A stretch of 64,000 nt of DNA from Pectobacterium zantedeschiae (GTDB taxonomy: Bacteria; Pseudomonadota; Gammaproteobacteria; Enterobacterales; Enterobacteriaceae): positions 124,001 to 188,000 of the forward strand of contig NZ_NWTM01000005.1 in the NCBI RefSeq assembly GCF_004137795.1, read 5' to 3'. Positions 55,365 through 64,000 of this stretch are shown in pieces. The notes below the pieces were generated by a model that saw only the letters and a list, made by a program, of their open reading frames with translations, made no database searches and had not been told where the DNA came from. The translations under genes were made by a program, and so were the position numbers. Numbering within the stretch: the stretch's first letter is position 1; each line of letters opens with the position of its first letter.

Positions 55365-55461
55365 GATAATGGATAGATCGTAAAGACGCTGCAAGTACGT
55401 CCCTGTAAGCTCGAACCGCGCCATCCCTGGCGCGGACGCTTTACTCTTCTATTCCATTATC
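55365..55461. repeat. 97-bp palindromic MITE-like element
   Basis: Terminal inverted arms GATAATGGATAG at the left and CTATTCCATTATC at the right, with adjoining GTAAAG / CTTTAC, and an inner perfect hairpin CCGCGCCA / TGGCGCGG (55416-55435). It is unrelated to the ERIC-like copies. It lies between the convergent nucleotidase and FAD oxidoreductase genes. Confidence 0.75.
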
Positions 55462-55515
55462 ATCCTACGAAGAGATTTTCCAACGGTCTTCAATGCCTGC
55501 CATAGGCTGGTATTG

Positions 55516-56829
55516 CTATCTCTCGCTGCGGGCTTTCCAGCGTTCGCTCGTCAGGTAGCCGTTCACGCCCACATCCAGAAAAGGGCGTGGCGGCAGGTAG
55601 TTCGCCTGTCCGAGCGATTGCATATCGCTAATCAACGGATTGTCTTCACCTAACGCCAGATCCGCCAGAATATGTCCGGCGGCAGTTTGCTTCGACAGCC
55701 CCGCCCCGTTACAGCCAGCGGATGCGAACACATTGTCGCTTAGCTGCCCCCAAATTGGTGCCCCGTTGCGTGTGACGCTAATCAGTCCTGACCACGTGTG
55801 CGCCATTTTCACATCGCTCAACTGTGGGAACATTCGAGAAAAAATAGCAGCGTGACGACGCGCGTGGCGCCCGGTTTCTACCGCACTATTGACCAACTCA
55901 GGAGCAAATTTCACATGTTCCCGAATCAGGAAACGGCGATCGCGCGTGTAACGGAGCGTCGCACTAGCTAGCGCATTGACTGGCGTCAGCCCCCAATCTG
56001 GCATATCGCCAATTCGCGCAATCTGTTCCGCATTCAGCGGCTCAGTCAGCGTCGCAAAGGTCGCTACGGCAAAAACCCGACCATTAAACAACGGCAGGCC
56101 GCGCGCTGCGCCGTTAATCGCCATCATCAGCTTATCTGCCTGAATCTCACCATAGGGCGTTTCTACGCGAATGCGCGATCCAGTTTCGATATTCAACGCA
56201 GGGGAATGGGCGTAAACCGTCACATTCTTAGGCAGATTCGCCACCAGCCCGATCACCAGCGCCGCCGGGTTTAGCAGGATACAATTGGGGGTATACACGG
56301 CGCGCTGATAGAAAGATGTTCCGAGGCGACGAGCAAGTTCGTCTTTTTCAACCACCTGATAGGGTTCGCCAAGGTCGTTCAATTCACGGACATAGGTATC
56401 GATCAGGCCGTTGAATGTAGAGCTAACAGCACAGTGATATTTTCCCGCCACGCTCCAGTCACACGCAATAGCATGGCGATCTACCTTTTCTTTCAGATGC
56501 GCCACGCCGGACTGCAAGAGGCGGCGATAAGCCGCAGCCTTTTCTAACTCCGCCGTAGAGCTGCCGATGTTATGCGGCAAATCGATGACAAAACCGGAGT
56601 TACGCCCAGAGGCATTGTCGCCAATCTCTCCCGCATCCAGCAGGATAATGTGTTTATCCGGACGCTGTTCAGCCAGACGCTGAGCAAAAGCGATCCCCGC
56701 ATAGCCAGCGCCGGTCACCAGCCAGTCCGCGGTTATTTTTCCACGCTGCTGTGGGTAATTCGGTTTATCGATAAGATCTGCCAACCAGCCATTACGATTC
56801 TGATCGAAAGGAAGATGTTTGATTTTCAC
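55516..56829 (-). CDS. FAD-dependent amine/amino acid oxidoreductase (PuuB-like)
   Basis: Cytosolic flavoprotein of the D-amino-acid-oxidase/glycine-oxidase fold, resembling gamma-glutamylputrescine oxidase PuuB. 437 residues: N-terminal FAD dinucleotide motif ADWLVTGAGYAGIAFAQRLAEQ, then ASGRNSGFVIDLPHN (the covalent or near-flavin loop region of this family), and SGLISVTRNGAPIWG near the C-terminus. Substrate not established. I chose the GTG at 56829 because it gives the usual N-terminal distance to the FAD motif; the start is uncertain. It is on the same strand as gdhA, 177 bp downstream of it. Confidence 0.85.
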   Translation of the reverse strand: MKIKHLPFDQNRNGWLADLIDKPNYPQQRGKITADWLVTGAGYAGIAFAQRLAEQRPDKHIILLDAGEIGDNASGRNSGFVIDLPHNIGSSTAELEKAAAYRRLLQSGVAHLKEKVDRHAIACDWSVAGKYHCAVSSTFNGLIDTYVRELNDLGEPYQVVEKDELARRLGTSFYQRAVYTPNCILLNPAALVIGLVANLPKNVTVYAHSPALNIETGSRIRVETPYGEIQADKLMMAINGAARGLPLFNGRVFAVATFATLTEPLNAEQIARIGDMPDWGLTPVNALASATLRYTRDRRFLIREHVKFAPELVNSAVETGRHARRHAAIFSRMFPQLSDVKMAHTWSGLISVTRNGAPIWGQLSDNVFASAGCNGAGLSKQTAAGHILADLALGEDNPLISDMQSLGQANYLPPRPFLDVGVNGYLTSERWKARSER

Positions 56830-56968
56830 AATGGTGTAAACCTTGAAAAGAACGGGTTGTATCGGCAAAAGCCCGACGATACACAATGCGGATTAAGATA
56901 AAGAAAGGCAGGAAGCGGTGTCCAGCAAGAAATATCGCTAACACATAGATAAATAAGTGAAAAGTCAA

Positions 56969-56990
56969 AGCGCCTGCAAATACAGGCGCT
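56969..56990 (-). terminator. Terminator of gdhA
   Basis: AGCGCCTG / CAGGCGCT, perfect 8-bp stem with a 6-nt loop, lying 17 bp after the gdhA stop. On the minus strand it is followed by CTTTGACTTTTC, a weak U tract. Confidence 0.65.
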
Positions 56991-57006
56991 CAGAAGGACT
57001 AAGGCG

Positions 57007-58350
57007 TTACACGACGCCCTGTGCCAGCATCGCGTCGGCCACTTTTACAAAGCCAGCCACGTTGGCACCGCGCACATAGTTCGTCTGGCTATCTTCACCA
57101 CCGTACTGCACACACGCATTATGGATATCCAGCATGATGTGATGCAAGCGCGCATCGACCTTCTCTGCTTTCCAGCCCAAACGTGCCGCGTTCTGCGCCA
57201 TTTCCAGCCCAGATGTCGCCACGCCGCCTGCGTTAGCCGCTTTGCCCGGCGCAAACAGCACTCCCGCATCCAGAAACGCGTCAGTCGCGGGAATCGTGGT
57301 CGGCATGTTGGCACCTTCTGCCACGGCTTTCACACCGTTAGCAATCAGCATCTGCGCCGCTGGGAGATCCAGCTCATTCTGCGTGGCGCACGGCAGCGCG
57401 ATATCTACCGGTACTTCCCACGGTGTTTTACCTGCAAGGTAGGTCAGCTTCGCTTCGCGCGCGTAATCTTCCACGCGGCCATAGCGTTTATTTTTAATCT
57501 CTTCCAGCAGTGCCAGTTTCTCTGGGGTAAACCCGTTTTCATCCACCACGGTGCCGTTGGAATCCGATGCAGTGACCACACGAGCACCCAGCTCCATCGC
57601 TTTTTCAATCGCGTACTGCGCCACATTACCGGAACCGGATACCGCAACACGCATGCCTTCAAAGCCCAAACCGTGGCGTTTCAGCATCGCCTCTGTGAAA
57701 TAAATCAGGCCGTAGCCTGTCGCTTCAGGGCGAATCAGACTGCCACCAAACGACAGCCCTTTGCCGGTGAATACGCATGCAGTGTTGTTAGTCAGTTTCT
57801 TCATCATGCCAGTCATGAAGCCAACTTCGCGACCACCCACGCCGATATCGCCCGCCGGAACGTCCGTATCCGCGCCCAGATGACGATACAGTTCTGTCAT
57901 CAATGCCTGACAGAAACGCATGACTTCGCCCTGACTTTTCCCTTTCGGATTAAAGTCCGAACCCCCTTTGCCGCCGCCCATTGGCAGCGTCGTCAGCGCA
58001 TTTTTAAACGTCTGCTCGAACCCAAGGAATTTCAGAATCGACAGGTTAACGGACGGATGAAAGCGCATGCCACCTTTGTACGGGCCGATCGCGGAGCTGA
58101 ACTGGACGCGCCAGGCACGGTTCACCTGAACCTGACCTTTATCATCCGTCCACGCCACGCGAAACTGAATCACACGTTCTGGTTCTACCAATCGTTCCAG
58201 CAGGCTGTAATCCGCATAGTGTGGGTTCTGCTCCAAAAAAGGCCACAGAGTGGAAAGCACTTCATTTACGGCCTGTAGAAATTCAGGCTGATGCGGATCG
58301 CGTTGTTGAACAGAATCAAGAAAACTCGCCAGAGATACGATTTGTGCCAT
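57007..58350 (-). CDS. gdhA: NADP-specific glutamate dehydrogenase
   Basis: Makes glutamate from 2-oxoglutarate, ammonia and NADPH; cytosolic hexamer. 447 residues (E. coli 447). Visible: the catalytic lysine regions GPYKGGMRFHPSVN and PMGGGKGG, DIGVGGREVGFM, and the nucleotide-binding VAVSGSGNVAQYAIEKA. The ATG is preceded by GGAGCTG. Single gene with a hairpin downstream. Confidence 0.98.
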   Translation of the reverse strand: MAQIVSLASFLDSVQQRDPHQPEFLQAVNEVLSTLWPFLEQNPHYADYSLLERLVEPERVIQFRVAWTDDKGQVQVNRAWRVQFSSAIGPYKGGMRFHPSVNLSILKFLGFEQTFKNALTTLPMGGGKGGSDFNPKGKSQGEVMRFCQALMTELYRHLGADTDVPAGDIGVGGREVGFMTGMMKKLTNNTACVFTGKGLSFGGSLIRPEATGYGLIYFTEAMLKRHGLGFEGMRVAVSGSGNVAQYAIEKAMELGARVVTASDSNGTVVDENGFTPEKLALLEEIKNKRYGRVEDYAREAKLTYLAGKTPWEVPVDIALPCATQNELDLPAAQMLIANGVKAVAEGANMPTTIPATDAFLDAGVLFAPGKAANAGGVATSGLEMAQNAARLGWKAEKVDARLHHIMLDIHNACVQYGGEDSQTNYVRGANVAGFVKVADAMLAQGVV

Positions 58351-58641
58351 GAACAGCTCCTGATTGAACGAATAAGTTCCCTTCTGCTTCTTTATTTTTA
58401 GACACGTAGAAGCTTATGGGATAGGTGAAAATGATGTTGTGTCCTCTGGACTATAACACTGGCGATGGATATTTAAGCAAGCGTTTTCTTTTCAGATAAA
58501 CGTTATAATCCAATGGGATAGAAAGGGTTTTTCAGCGATTCAGGAAGGGAAATTTGACATAAGTTTTTGTTATATAACAAAAGGCACAGCCAAGAAGCCG
58601 TGCCTTTCGTCACTGAAAAAAAATGCAAAAAAAGCTAATTT
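58351..58641. other. gdhA upstream / uspA downstream gap
   Basis: Contains the gdhA promoter area and, at the right, the uspA terminator. Nothing else recognised. Confidence 0.4.
58580..58607 (-). terminator. Terminator of uspA
   Basis: AAAGGCAC / GTGCCTTT outer 8-bp stem with a partly paired inner part; on the minus strand followed by TTTTGTTATAT. Confidence 0.75.
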
Positions 58642-59079
58642 TTATTCGTCTTCATCATCACGCAGCGGCACGATGAGCATGTCGACATGTACGGTATTAA
58701 TCAGCTGACGTGCGGAAGACATCAGTTTGCTCCAGAAGTCCTGATGGTGCCCACACAGCACGAGGTCAGCATCGTATTTCCTAATCGCATCAACCAGCAC
58801 TTGCCCTAAATCGCCGCTACCGCTCAGCGTTTCGCTGATGGGATAACCCGCATTTTGGGACAGCTCGGTTAACGCATTCTGGGTTTCTTCAGAGATACGC
58901 TGTTGCATGTCACCCAGATTGACGTCGATAAGCCCCGTGTAGAGATCGGAGTAGTTCACATCGACGTGGATTAACGAGACTTTCGCATTGTACGGTCTTG
59001 CCATCGAAACCGCTTTTTCCACTAACACTTTGCTTTCTGGAGAAAGGTCAACAGCAATAAGGATGTGTTTGTAAGCCAT
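58642..59079 (-). CDS. uspA: Universal stress protein A
   Basis: Small cytosolic stress protein, phosphorylated on growth arrest. 145 residues starting [23 protein letters not shown], with the [26 protein letters not shown] segment of UspA. This is the UspA type without the ATP-binding G-2x-G-9x-G loop typical of the UspFG group. It is divergent from uspB, as in E. coli, with the ERIC-like repeat between them. Confidence 0.97.
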   Translation of the reverse strand: MAYKHILIAVDLSPESKVLVEKAVSMARPYNAKVSLIHVDVNYSDLYTGLIDVNLGDMQQRISEETQNALTELSQNAGYPISETLSGSGDLGQVLVDAIRKYDADLVLCGHHQDFWSKLMSSARQLINTVHVDMLIVPLRDDEDE

Positions 59080-59157
59080 AATAAGACTCCTTCCGTAAAG
59101 ACTAATTAAGGGTTAGCAGATATTTTTCCTGCCAATCTAATACTTAACAGAGAGCTA

Positions 59158-59345
59158 TATACCCTAAATAATTCGAGTTGCGTGACAAAACGCTAGCGTT
59201 TTGAACAACGCCAAAGCGTTGACCCTCTAGGGCAAGGCTCATTTATGGGCCTTGTAACGCGGCAACTGCGCGAATCCCCAGGAGCTTACTCAGGTAAGTG
59301 ACTGGGGCAGCCAACGTGCAAGCAGCTTGAAGTATGACAGGTATA
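59158..59345 (+). repeat. ERIC-like palindromic repeat, copy 3
   Basis: 188-bp element with ends TATACC / GGTATA. It contains the classic ERIC core GAATCCCCAGGAGCTTAC then TAAGTGACTGGGG, the palindrome CAAAACGCTAGCGTTTTG, and the right arm AGCTTGAAGTATGAC shared with copy 1. It is in the same orientation as copy 1 and sits in the uspA-uspB promoter region. Confidence 0.88.
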
Positions 59346-59809
59346 AGATAGCATTCGTCCGCGCTATTGGACTGTTCAGTCGATCACAACCTGTTTTCAA
59401 ACCTGTTAATTCTATTGATAAGTGTAGTAGAAACCGCTCCTTTTCACAGTTAAATTGCGCAGCTTGTTCTTTCTGAAAGGGCATTATCTCGTCGAAAATC
59501 GTCCTTTCTCCCGATTGCAGCAGCCCCTCTGGTACAAACGAACATTCTTCTTCTACACTACAAGTAGGGAGTGGTGGGCCTGTCCGCCGCGCCCTAGGAT
59601 GGGAAACGAGAATGGGGCTAGCCGTGATGCTGTTGGCTATCCAAAATGGCAATAAAATCGTGCGCAAGCGCGTGGCATAACTATTCGTCGCAGAAAAACG
59701 TCGTAGATAAGCGTCGCGGATAATAACGTTTGTCATCAGGCACAGGTAGACCACGGAAATGCGTGGCCATCGAATCTGACGAGACGAATAGAACGACCGG
59801 GAGGGAAGC
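59346..59809. other. uspA-uspB intergenic remainder
   Basis: Interval after the repeat up to uspB. A minus-strand frame of 190 codons (59290-59862) crosses it but runs through the repeat and the uspB start and is not credible. It should hold the uspB promoter; none was recognised. Confidence 0.45.
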
Positions 59810-60145
59810 ATGATTAGTACATTTGCGCTTTTCTGGGCTTTATGTATCGTCTGCATCATCAATATGGCGAGGTACTACTCTTCACTACGTGTGTTACTGC
59901 TGATTTTGCGTGACTGTGACCCACTGCTTTACCAATACGTTGATGGAGGAGGTTTTTTTACATCGCACGGTCAGCCAAGCAAGCAAATCAGGTTGGTAGG
60001 TTATATCTACGCGCAACGCTATCTTGATCATCACGACCCTGAATTTATTCGCCGCTGCGAGCGGGTGCGGGGACAATTTCTGCTCACGACCGCCCTGTGT
60101 GGCCTCATTGTCATCAGCTTGATTGCTATGATGATGTGGTATTAA
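59810..60145 (+). CDS. uspB: Universal stress protein B
   Basis: Inner-membrane protein of 111 residues needed for stationary-phase ethanol resistance in E. coli. Two hydrophobic segments, at the N-terminus ([18 protein letters not shown]) and the C-terminus ([21 protein letters not shown]), with the charged middle part [23 protein letters not shown]. Strong ribosome binding site GGGAGGGA. Neighbour of uspA and pitA, as in E. coli. Confidence 0.96.
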   Translation: MISTFALFWALCIVCIINMARYYSSLRVLLLILRDCDPLLYQYVDGGGFFTSHGQPSKQIRLVGYIYAQRYLDHHDPEFIRRCERVRGQFLLTTALCGLIVISLIAMMMWY

Positions 60146-60235
60146 AACATCGTACTTAGATAATTATTGGTACTTACACAATCTCTGGTATTAACACCCT
60201 CGTTGGTATTAACAACATGAATATCGATAAAAAGT

Positions 60236-60268
60236 AAAAAGGCGATTCCCCACAGAATCGCCTTTTTT
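60236..60268. terminator. Bidirectional terminator between uspB and pitA
   Basis: AAAAAGGCGATTC / GAATCGCCTTTTTT, 8-bp GC stem flanked by A5 and T6 with a 6-nt loop. Works for both convergent genes. Confidence 0.93.
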
Positions 60269-60289
60269 ATGCGTTATGAATAACCGCGA

Positions 60290-61795
60290 TTAGATCAGTT
60301 TCAATGCCAGCCAGTACAACGTACCGGACATCAGCATTGAAACTGGCAGCGTCAATACCCAAGCCAGCAGAATGCTTCTTATCGTTTTGCCCTGTACGCC
60401 TCCACCGTCCGCAATCATCGTCCCGGCAACCGCCGAGGATAATACGTGCGTGGTGGAAACCGGCATACCGGTGTAGCTGGCAACACCAATCGACAAGGCC
60501 GCCGTCACCTGCGCCGAAACGCCTTGTGCGTAAGTCATGCCTTTCTTACCAATCTTCTCACCGATGGTCACAGCTACACGTTTCCAGCCCACCATGGTGC
60601 CTAGAGACAGCGCTAATGCAACCGCGACAATAATCCAGAGAGGCGCGTATTCCACCGTCTGTAGCATGTCTTTACGCAGGTTGCTCAGGTAGCGTTTATC
60701 TTCGCCCGACGTTTCTGGCAGCTTAACCACTCGATCCATCGTGTCCGCAATGCACATCAACAAGCGGCGCACTCTGCTACGATCGTCAGGATTCAACTGG
60801 TCGTAACTTTTCAGGTTATTCAGCAGGCCCTGAGTACGCTCAATCGCGATCATCACGCGTGAACTGTCACAGTGGAACTCTTTCTGGCCGTTACCGGGAA
60901 TCGTGCTTTCTGGTGCAGGAATCACTGGCGGAGACAGATCGATAACGTGCGTCAGCGCGTCACCATGCTGCTTGTAGTATTCCTGCAAATTGACAACGGC
61001 ATCGCGAGTACGACTGATGTCATAGCCAGATGCGTTCATGTTGACAATAAACCCAGCTGGCGCGACGCCAATCAGCACCAGCATAATCAAGCCGATACCT
61101 TTCTGACCGTCGTTTGCACCGTGAGAGAAGCTTACGCCAATCGCCGATAAAATCAGTGCAGTGCGCGTCCAGAATGGCGGCTTACGTTTGCCGTCCTGCT
61201 TTTCACGATCGACAGGTGTCAAATGCACACGCTTGCGTTTTTTACTATTGTTCCAGAACCGACGCAGCACCAGCACCAGCAAGCCTGCGACTACCATCCC
61301 CACAATCGGTGATAGCAGCAGCGACAGGAAAATACTGATCATTTTCGGCACGTTCAACGCATCCACGACGGAGGTATCCGTCAACAGCGCATTGGTCAAA
61401 CCAATACCGATAATGGAGCCAATCAGTGTGTGAGAACTAGAGGCAGGAATACCAAAATACCAGGTACCCAGGTTCCAGATAATGGCGGCCAACAGCATGG
61501 AAAAGACCATCGCCAGACCATGCGCCGAACTCACGTTCAGCAATAAATCCGTGGGGAGAAGGTGAACAATCGCATAGGCAACGCTCAGGCCGCCCAGCAG
61601 TACACCGAAGAAATTAAAGACACCCGCCATAACAACGGCAAACTCGGCGCGCATAGCACGGGTATAAATAACAGTGGCAACGGCATTCGCAGTATCGTGA
61701 AAACCGTTAATGGCTTCGTACATCAATACAAACAACAAAGCCAATATCAACATCAGGCCGGTGTAGTAATCCAGTCCGGCAAATAAATGTAGCAT
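60290..61795 (-). CDS. pitA: Low-affinity inorganic phosphate transporter PitA
   Basis: Proton-coupled metal-phosphate symporter in the inner membrane. 501 residues, about ten helices, with the PiT signatures [24 protein letters not shown] near the N-terminus and [22 protein letters not shown] near the C-terminus, separated by a hydrophilic cytoplasmic loop. The length matches E. coli PitA. Adjacent to uspB as in E. coli. Confidence 0.96.
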   Translation of the reverse strand: MLHLFAGLDYYTGLMLILALLFVLMYEAINGFHDTANAVATVIYTRAMRAEFAVVMAGVFNFFGVLLGGLSVAYAIVHLLPTDLLLNVSSAHGLAMVFSMLLAAIIWNLGTWYFGIPASSSHTLIGSIIGIGLTNALLTDTSVVDALNVPKMISIFLSLLLSPIVGMVVAGLLVLVLRRFWNNSKKRKRVHLTPVDREKQDGKRKPPFWTRTALILSAIGVSFSHGANDGQKGIGLIMLVLIGVAPAGFIVNMNASGYDISRTRDAVVNLQEYYKQHGDALTHVIDLSPPVIPAPESTIPGNGQKEFHCDSSRVMIAIERTQGLLNNLKSYDQLNPDDRSRVRRLLMCIADTMDRVVKLPETSGEDKRYLSNLRKDMLQTVEYAPLWIIVAVALALSLGTMVGWKRVAVTIGEKIGKKGMTYAQGVSAQVTAALSIGVASYTGMPVSTTHVLSSAVAGTMIADGGGVQGKTIRSILLAWVLTLPVSMLMSGTLYWLALKLI

Positions 61796-62073
61796 AAACG
61801 TTAGGCCATTTAGTGGTCATGAACGCGGCGCATTATCGGCGACAAGCGGGGGTCGGGAAAAGCAAAATATGACATTTTTTTGACTTAAAATGTGACAGCG
61901 ATCGGTGAAGAAAGAACTTAATCAATAAAAATCAAATAATTATATATTTTTACTAAATTATGCAAATTGTTACGCTGGTATCGAACAAAAACCAACACTA
62001 CAATTTGCCGCCCCATGGCTTATCAGCCTGCGGCAATCCAAGAAGATAAAATCACTCATCGGAGAAATGCATT

Positions 62074-63273
62074 GTGGAACAGTTTGACGCTGTCATCATT
62101 GGTGCTGGTGCAGCAGGCATGTTTTGTGCTGCACAGGCAGGACAACGCGGACTGCGTGTTCTACTGCTCGATAACGGCAAGAAGGCTGGCCGAAAAATAT
62201 TGATGTCCGGCGGTGGTCGCTGCAATTTTACCAATATGTATGCAGAACCGGCGGCGTATCTGTCTCACAATCCCCATTTTTGTAAATCGGCACTGGCGCG
62301 TTATACCCAATGGGATTTCATTAGTCTGGTCAACAGCCACCGCATCGCTTACCACGAGAAAACGCTCGGTCAGCTATTCTGCGATGACTCCGCGCAGCAA
62401 ATCGTGGACATGCTGGTAACAGAGTGCGAGCGTGCTAATGTCACTCTCCGTCTGCGTAGCGAAGTGACCTCGGTGGAGAAATCAGACGATCTATTCACCA
62501 TCCACCTGAACAACGGTACATCATTCCAAAGCGCATCGCTGGTCGTTGCCTGCGGTGGCCTGTCGATGCCGGGTCTGGGTGCGACGCCGTTCGGCTACCA
62601 GCTTGCCGCGCAGTTTGGTATCAACGTGCTCCCAACCCGCGCCGCGCTGGTGCCCTTTACGCTGCACAAGCCGCTGCTTGAGCAACTGCAAACGCTCTCC
62701 GGCGTTTCCGTGCCTACCGTCGTCACTGCCGAAAACGGCGTAACGTTCCGTGAAAACATTCTGTTCACGCACCGTGGGCTCTCTGGCCCCGCTATTTTGC
62801 AGATTTCCAGCTACTGGCAGGCTGGTGAATTCGTTACCATCAACTTGCTGCCCGGCCGCGATCTTACGCAGCTTATTAATGACGAGCGTACTGCTCATCC
62901 GAACCAAAGTTTGAAAAACACGTTGGCACAGTGGCTACCTAAACGACTGGTCGAATGCCTGCAAGCGTTAGGACAATTGCCGGACGTCACGTTGAAGCAG
63001 CTCAACAGCACACAACAAACGCACATTGAACAGAGCCTGCAAGAGTGGCGCGTACAACCAAACGGCACAGAAGGCTACCGCACTGCTGAAGTGACCATCG
63101 GCGGCGTTGACACTCGAGCGCTCTCCTCTAAAACCATGGAAGCGAATGCGGTTCCGGGGCTGTATTTCATTGGCGAAGTGGTCGATGTAACTGGCTGGCT
63201 CGGAGGCTATAATTTTCAGTGGGCGTGGAGTTCAGCATGGGCGTGTGCACAGGCGCTGCCTTTTAGCAAATAG
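62074..63273 (+). CDS. yhiN: YhiN, FAD/NAD(P)-dependent oxidoreductase
   Basis: Flavoprotein of the HI0933 family, substrate unknown. 399 residues: FAD motif FDAVIIGAGAAGMFCAAQAGQRG, then RKILMSGGGRCNFTN, and a C-terminal FAD contact GLYFIGEVVDVTGWLGGYNFQWAW. The GTG at 62074 is used, with GGAG 9 nt upstream; the ATG at 62067 is out of frame. In E. coli yhiN is next to pitA; the arrangement is kept. Confidence 0.93.
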   Translation: MEQFDAVIIGAGAAGMFCAAQAGQRGLRVLLLDNGKKAGRKILMSGGGRCNFTNMYAEPAAYLSHNPHFCKSALARYTQWDFISLVNSHRIAYHEKTLGQLFCDDSAQQIVDMLVTECERANVTLRLRSEVTSVEKSDDLFTIHLNNGTSFQSASLVVACGGLSMPGLGATPFGYQLAAQFGINVLPTRAALVPFTLHKPLLEQLQTLSGVSVPTVVTAENGVTFRENILFTHRGLSGPAILQISSYWQAGEFVTINLLPGRDLTQLINDERTAHPNQSLKNTLAQWLPKRLVECLQALGQLPDVTLKQLNSTQQTHIEQSLQEWRVQPNGTEGYRTAEVTIGGVDTRALSSKTMEANAVPGLYFIGEVVDVTGWLGGYNFQWAWSSAWACAQALPFSK

Positions 63274-63365
63274 GCACTATAATAACCTCTATTCAGCGCT
63301 CTCCTTGAATTCACGGAGAAAAGGACGTCTCTACATAGGCCTCTGCTGCCAGACAGGAGATGTGG

Positions 63366-64000
63366 ATGAGCCCCAGACTTAGTGAACATAAAATCAATAT
63401 GTTGCAGTTACTGCTTGCAGGAATGCTGCCACTGCTACTCGGATTGTTGTTCACTTTTGTAGAGTCCAGATTAATGGTAAAGCGCGATTTGGAATCCACT
63501 GCGCAAATCGCTATGAATCATGCTGAGAATATTTCGACGCAAGCATGGACAATGGTGGATCGCCTCCAACGCTTTCATGGTCAACCCTGTAGCGCTATCG
63601 GCGATAAACTACAACGTCTCGGTTCAGTGTTTTCTTACTTCCGCGCGATCGGTGTTATCCATAATACCAACGTCTACTGCTCTTCGACCTTTGGCAATAC
63701 ATTGACGCCACTCAGCCGCGTCATTCAACAGCCGTTACCGGCCACCTATTCTGAACGCTGGAGCCTGTCGATTGCAGGCTCAGACAACGTAAAAGGACGC
63801 CCAGCGCTGATCTTCGTCCAGATGCCCATCTCAGGTTACGGGTCTTATGCCATGGTCGATGCGCAATATCTCATTGATCTTATGATTGCGATTAGCCAGA
63901 TCCGTGGCTATGAACTCATTCTGCAAATGGACAACGGTCACCCAATTCAAACAGGCCCAACAATTACACCCCACACAGGCTTATTTTCTACCTCTGCACT
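63366..64000 (+). CDS. CSS-motif sensor, probable EAL c-di-GMP phosphodiesterase (start only)
   Basis: First 211 codons; the rest runs off the window. Seen: membrane helix at about residues 12-30 (LQLLLAGMLPLLLGLLFTFV) and a periplasmic domain with the CSS motif in IHNTNVYCSSTFGN (Cys-Ser-Ser) and a second conserved cysteine in HGQPCSAIG. CSS domains are normally followed by a second helix and a C-terminal EAL phosphodiesterase; that part is not visible, so the catalytic assignment is inference from the family. The ATG follows CAGGAG with 7 nt spacing. Confidence 0.8.
   Translation, partial: MSPRLSEHKINMLQLLLAGMLPLLLGLLFTFVESRLMVKRDLESTAQIAMNHAENISTQAWTMVDRLQRFHGQPCSAIGDKLQRLGSVFSYFRAIGVIHNTNVYCSSTFGNTLTPLSRVIQQPLPATYSERWSLSIAGSDNVKGRPALIFVQMPISGYGSYAMVDAQYLIDLMIAISQIRGYELILQMDNGHPIQTGPTITPHTGLFSTSA

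Noticed and set aside
57121-58278. 385-codon plus-strand frame opposite gdhA
   Set aside because: It is fully antisense to a well-supported gene; such long frames are expected from the codon pattern of the real gene.
59290-59862. 190-codon minus-strand frame between uspA and uspB
   Set aside because: It runs through the ERIC-like repeat and over the uspB ribosome binding site and start. Its composition is not protein-like.
60180-60220. Short direct repeats TGGTATTAACA between uspB and pitA
   Set aside because: Only two copies of 11 bases plus a partial one, no array; not a CRISPR or iteron set.

Overview
The window reads as a stretch of chromosome from an enterobacterial soft-rot relative, most likely Pectobacterium (inference). 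The proteins are close to E. coli housekeeping proteins (FdhD, SodA, MtlADR, GlyQS, Tag, GhrB, Gor, HscC, PrlC, GdhA, UspA/B, PitA), local gene neighbourhoods are enterobacterial, and ERIC-like palindromic repeats are present. Phenolic acid decarboxylase, many chemoreceptors and several iron uptake loci fit a plant-associated lifestyle. The genes look intact. The two edge genes (aldehyde dehydrogenase at the left, CSS/EAL phosphodiesterase at the right) are cut by the window.

Left part (1-11103): aldehyde dehydrogenase, fdhD, Fur-controlled sodA, a chemoreceptor with a near-perfect FliA promoter, yibL, the mannitol operon mtlADR behind four CRP sites, and the lipoprotein gene yiaF. Next (11104-14496) is a visibly AT-rich three-gene island, zorA-zorB-HNH, which I interpret as a Zorya type II-like anti-phage system inserted between yiaF and glyS. 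From 14555 to 24403: glyQS, a TSUP permease, tag-yiaC, a second chemoreceptor with a FliA promoter, ghrB and a class C beta-lactamase-like lipoprotein.

Middle (24726-32051): a compact six-gene operon encoding a dipeptide/nickel-type ABC importer (with a double-ATPase fusion), a luciferase-like monooxygenase and a fused two-domain carboxymuconolactone-decarboxylase/alkylhydroperoxidase protein. It looks like uptake plus oxidative breakdown of an unknown small molecule. Then padC with a divergent LysR regulator, a LysE-type exporter with a terminator-like leader, dsbG, a Fur-linked siderophore-interacting reductase, gor and rlmJ.

Right part (39020-64000): a DUF1266 gene and a 909-residue J-domain protein facing hscC, i.e. 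an HscC Hsp70 module. Then yghW and a cell-surface signalling iron/heme locus (TonB-dependent receptor with STN domain, ECF sigma, FecR-like anti-sigma, dedicated TonB). The remainder is prlC-rsmJ, a periplasmic 5'-nucleotidase, an FAD oxidoreductase, gdhA, uspA/uspB, pitA, yhiN and the start of a CSS-motif phosphodiesterase. Three ERIC-like copies (1406-1582, 53115-53307, 59158-59345) and one unrelated 97-bp palindromic element (55365-55461) lie in intergenic gaps. I saw no tRNA, rRNA, CRISPR array, integrase or insertion sequence.
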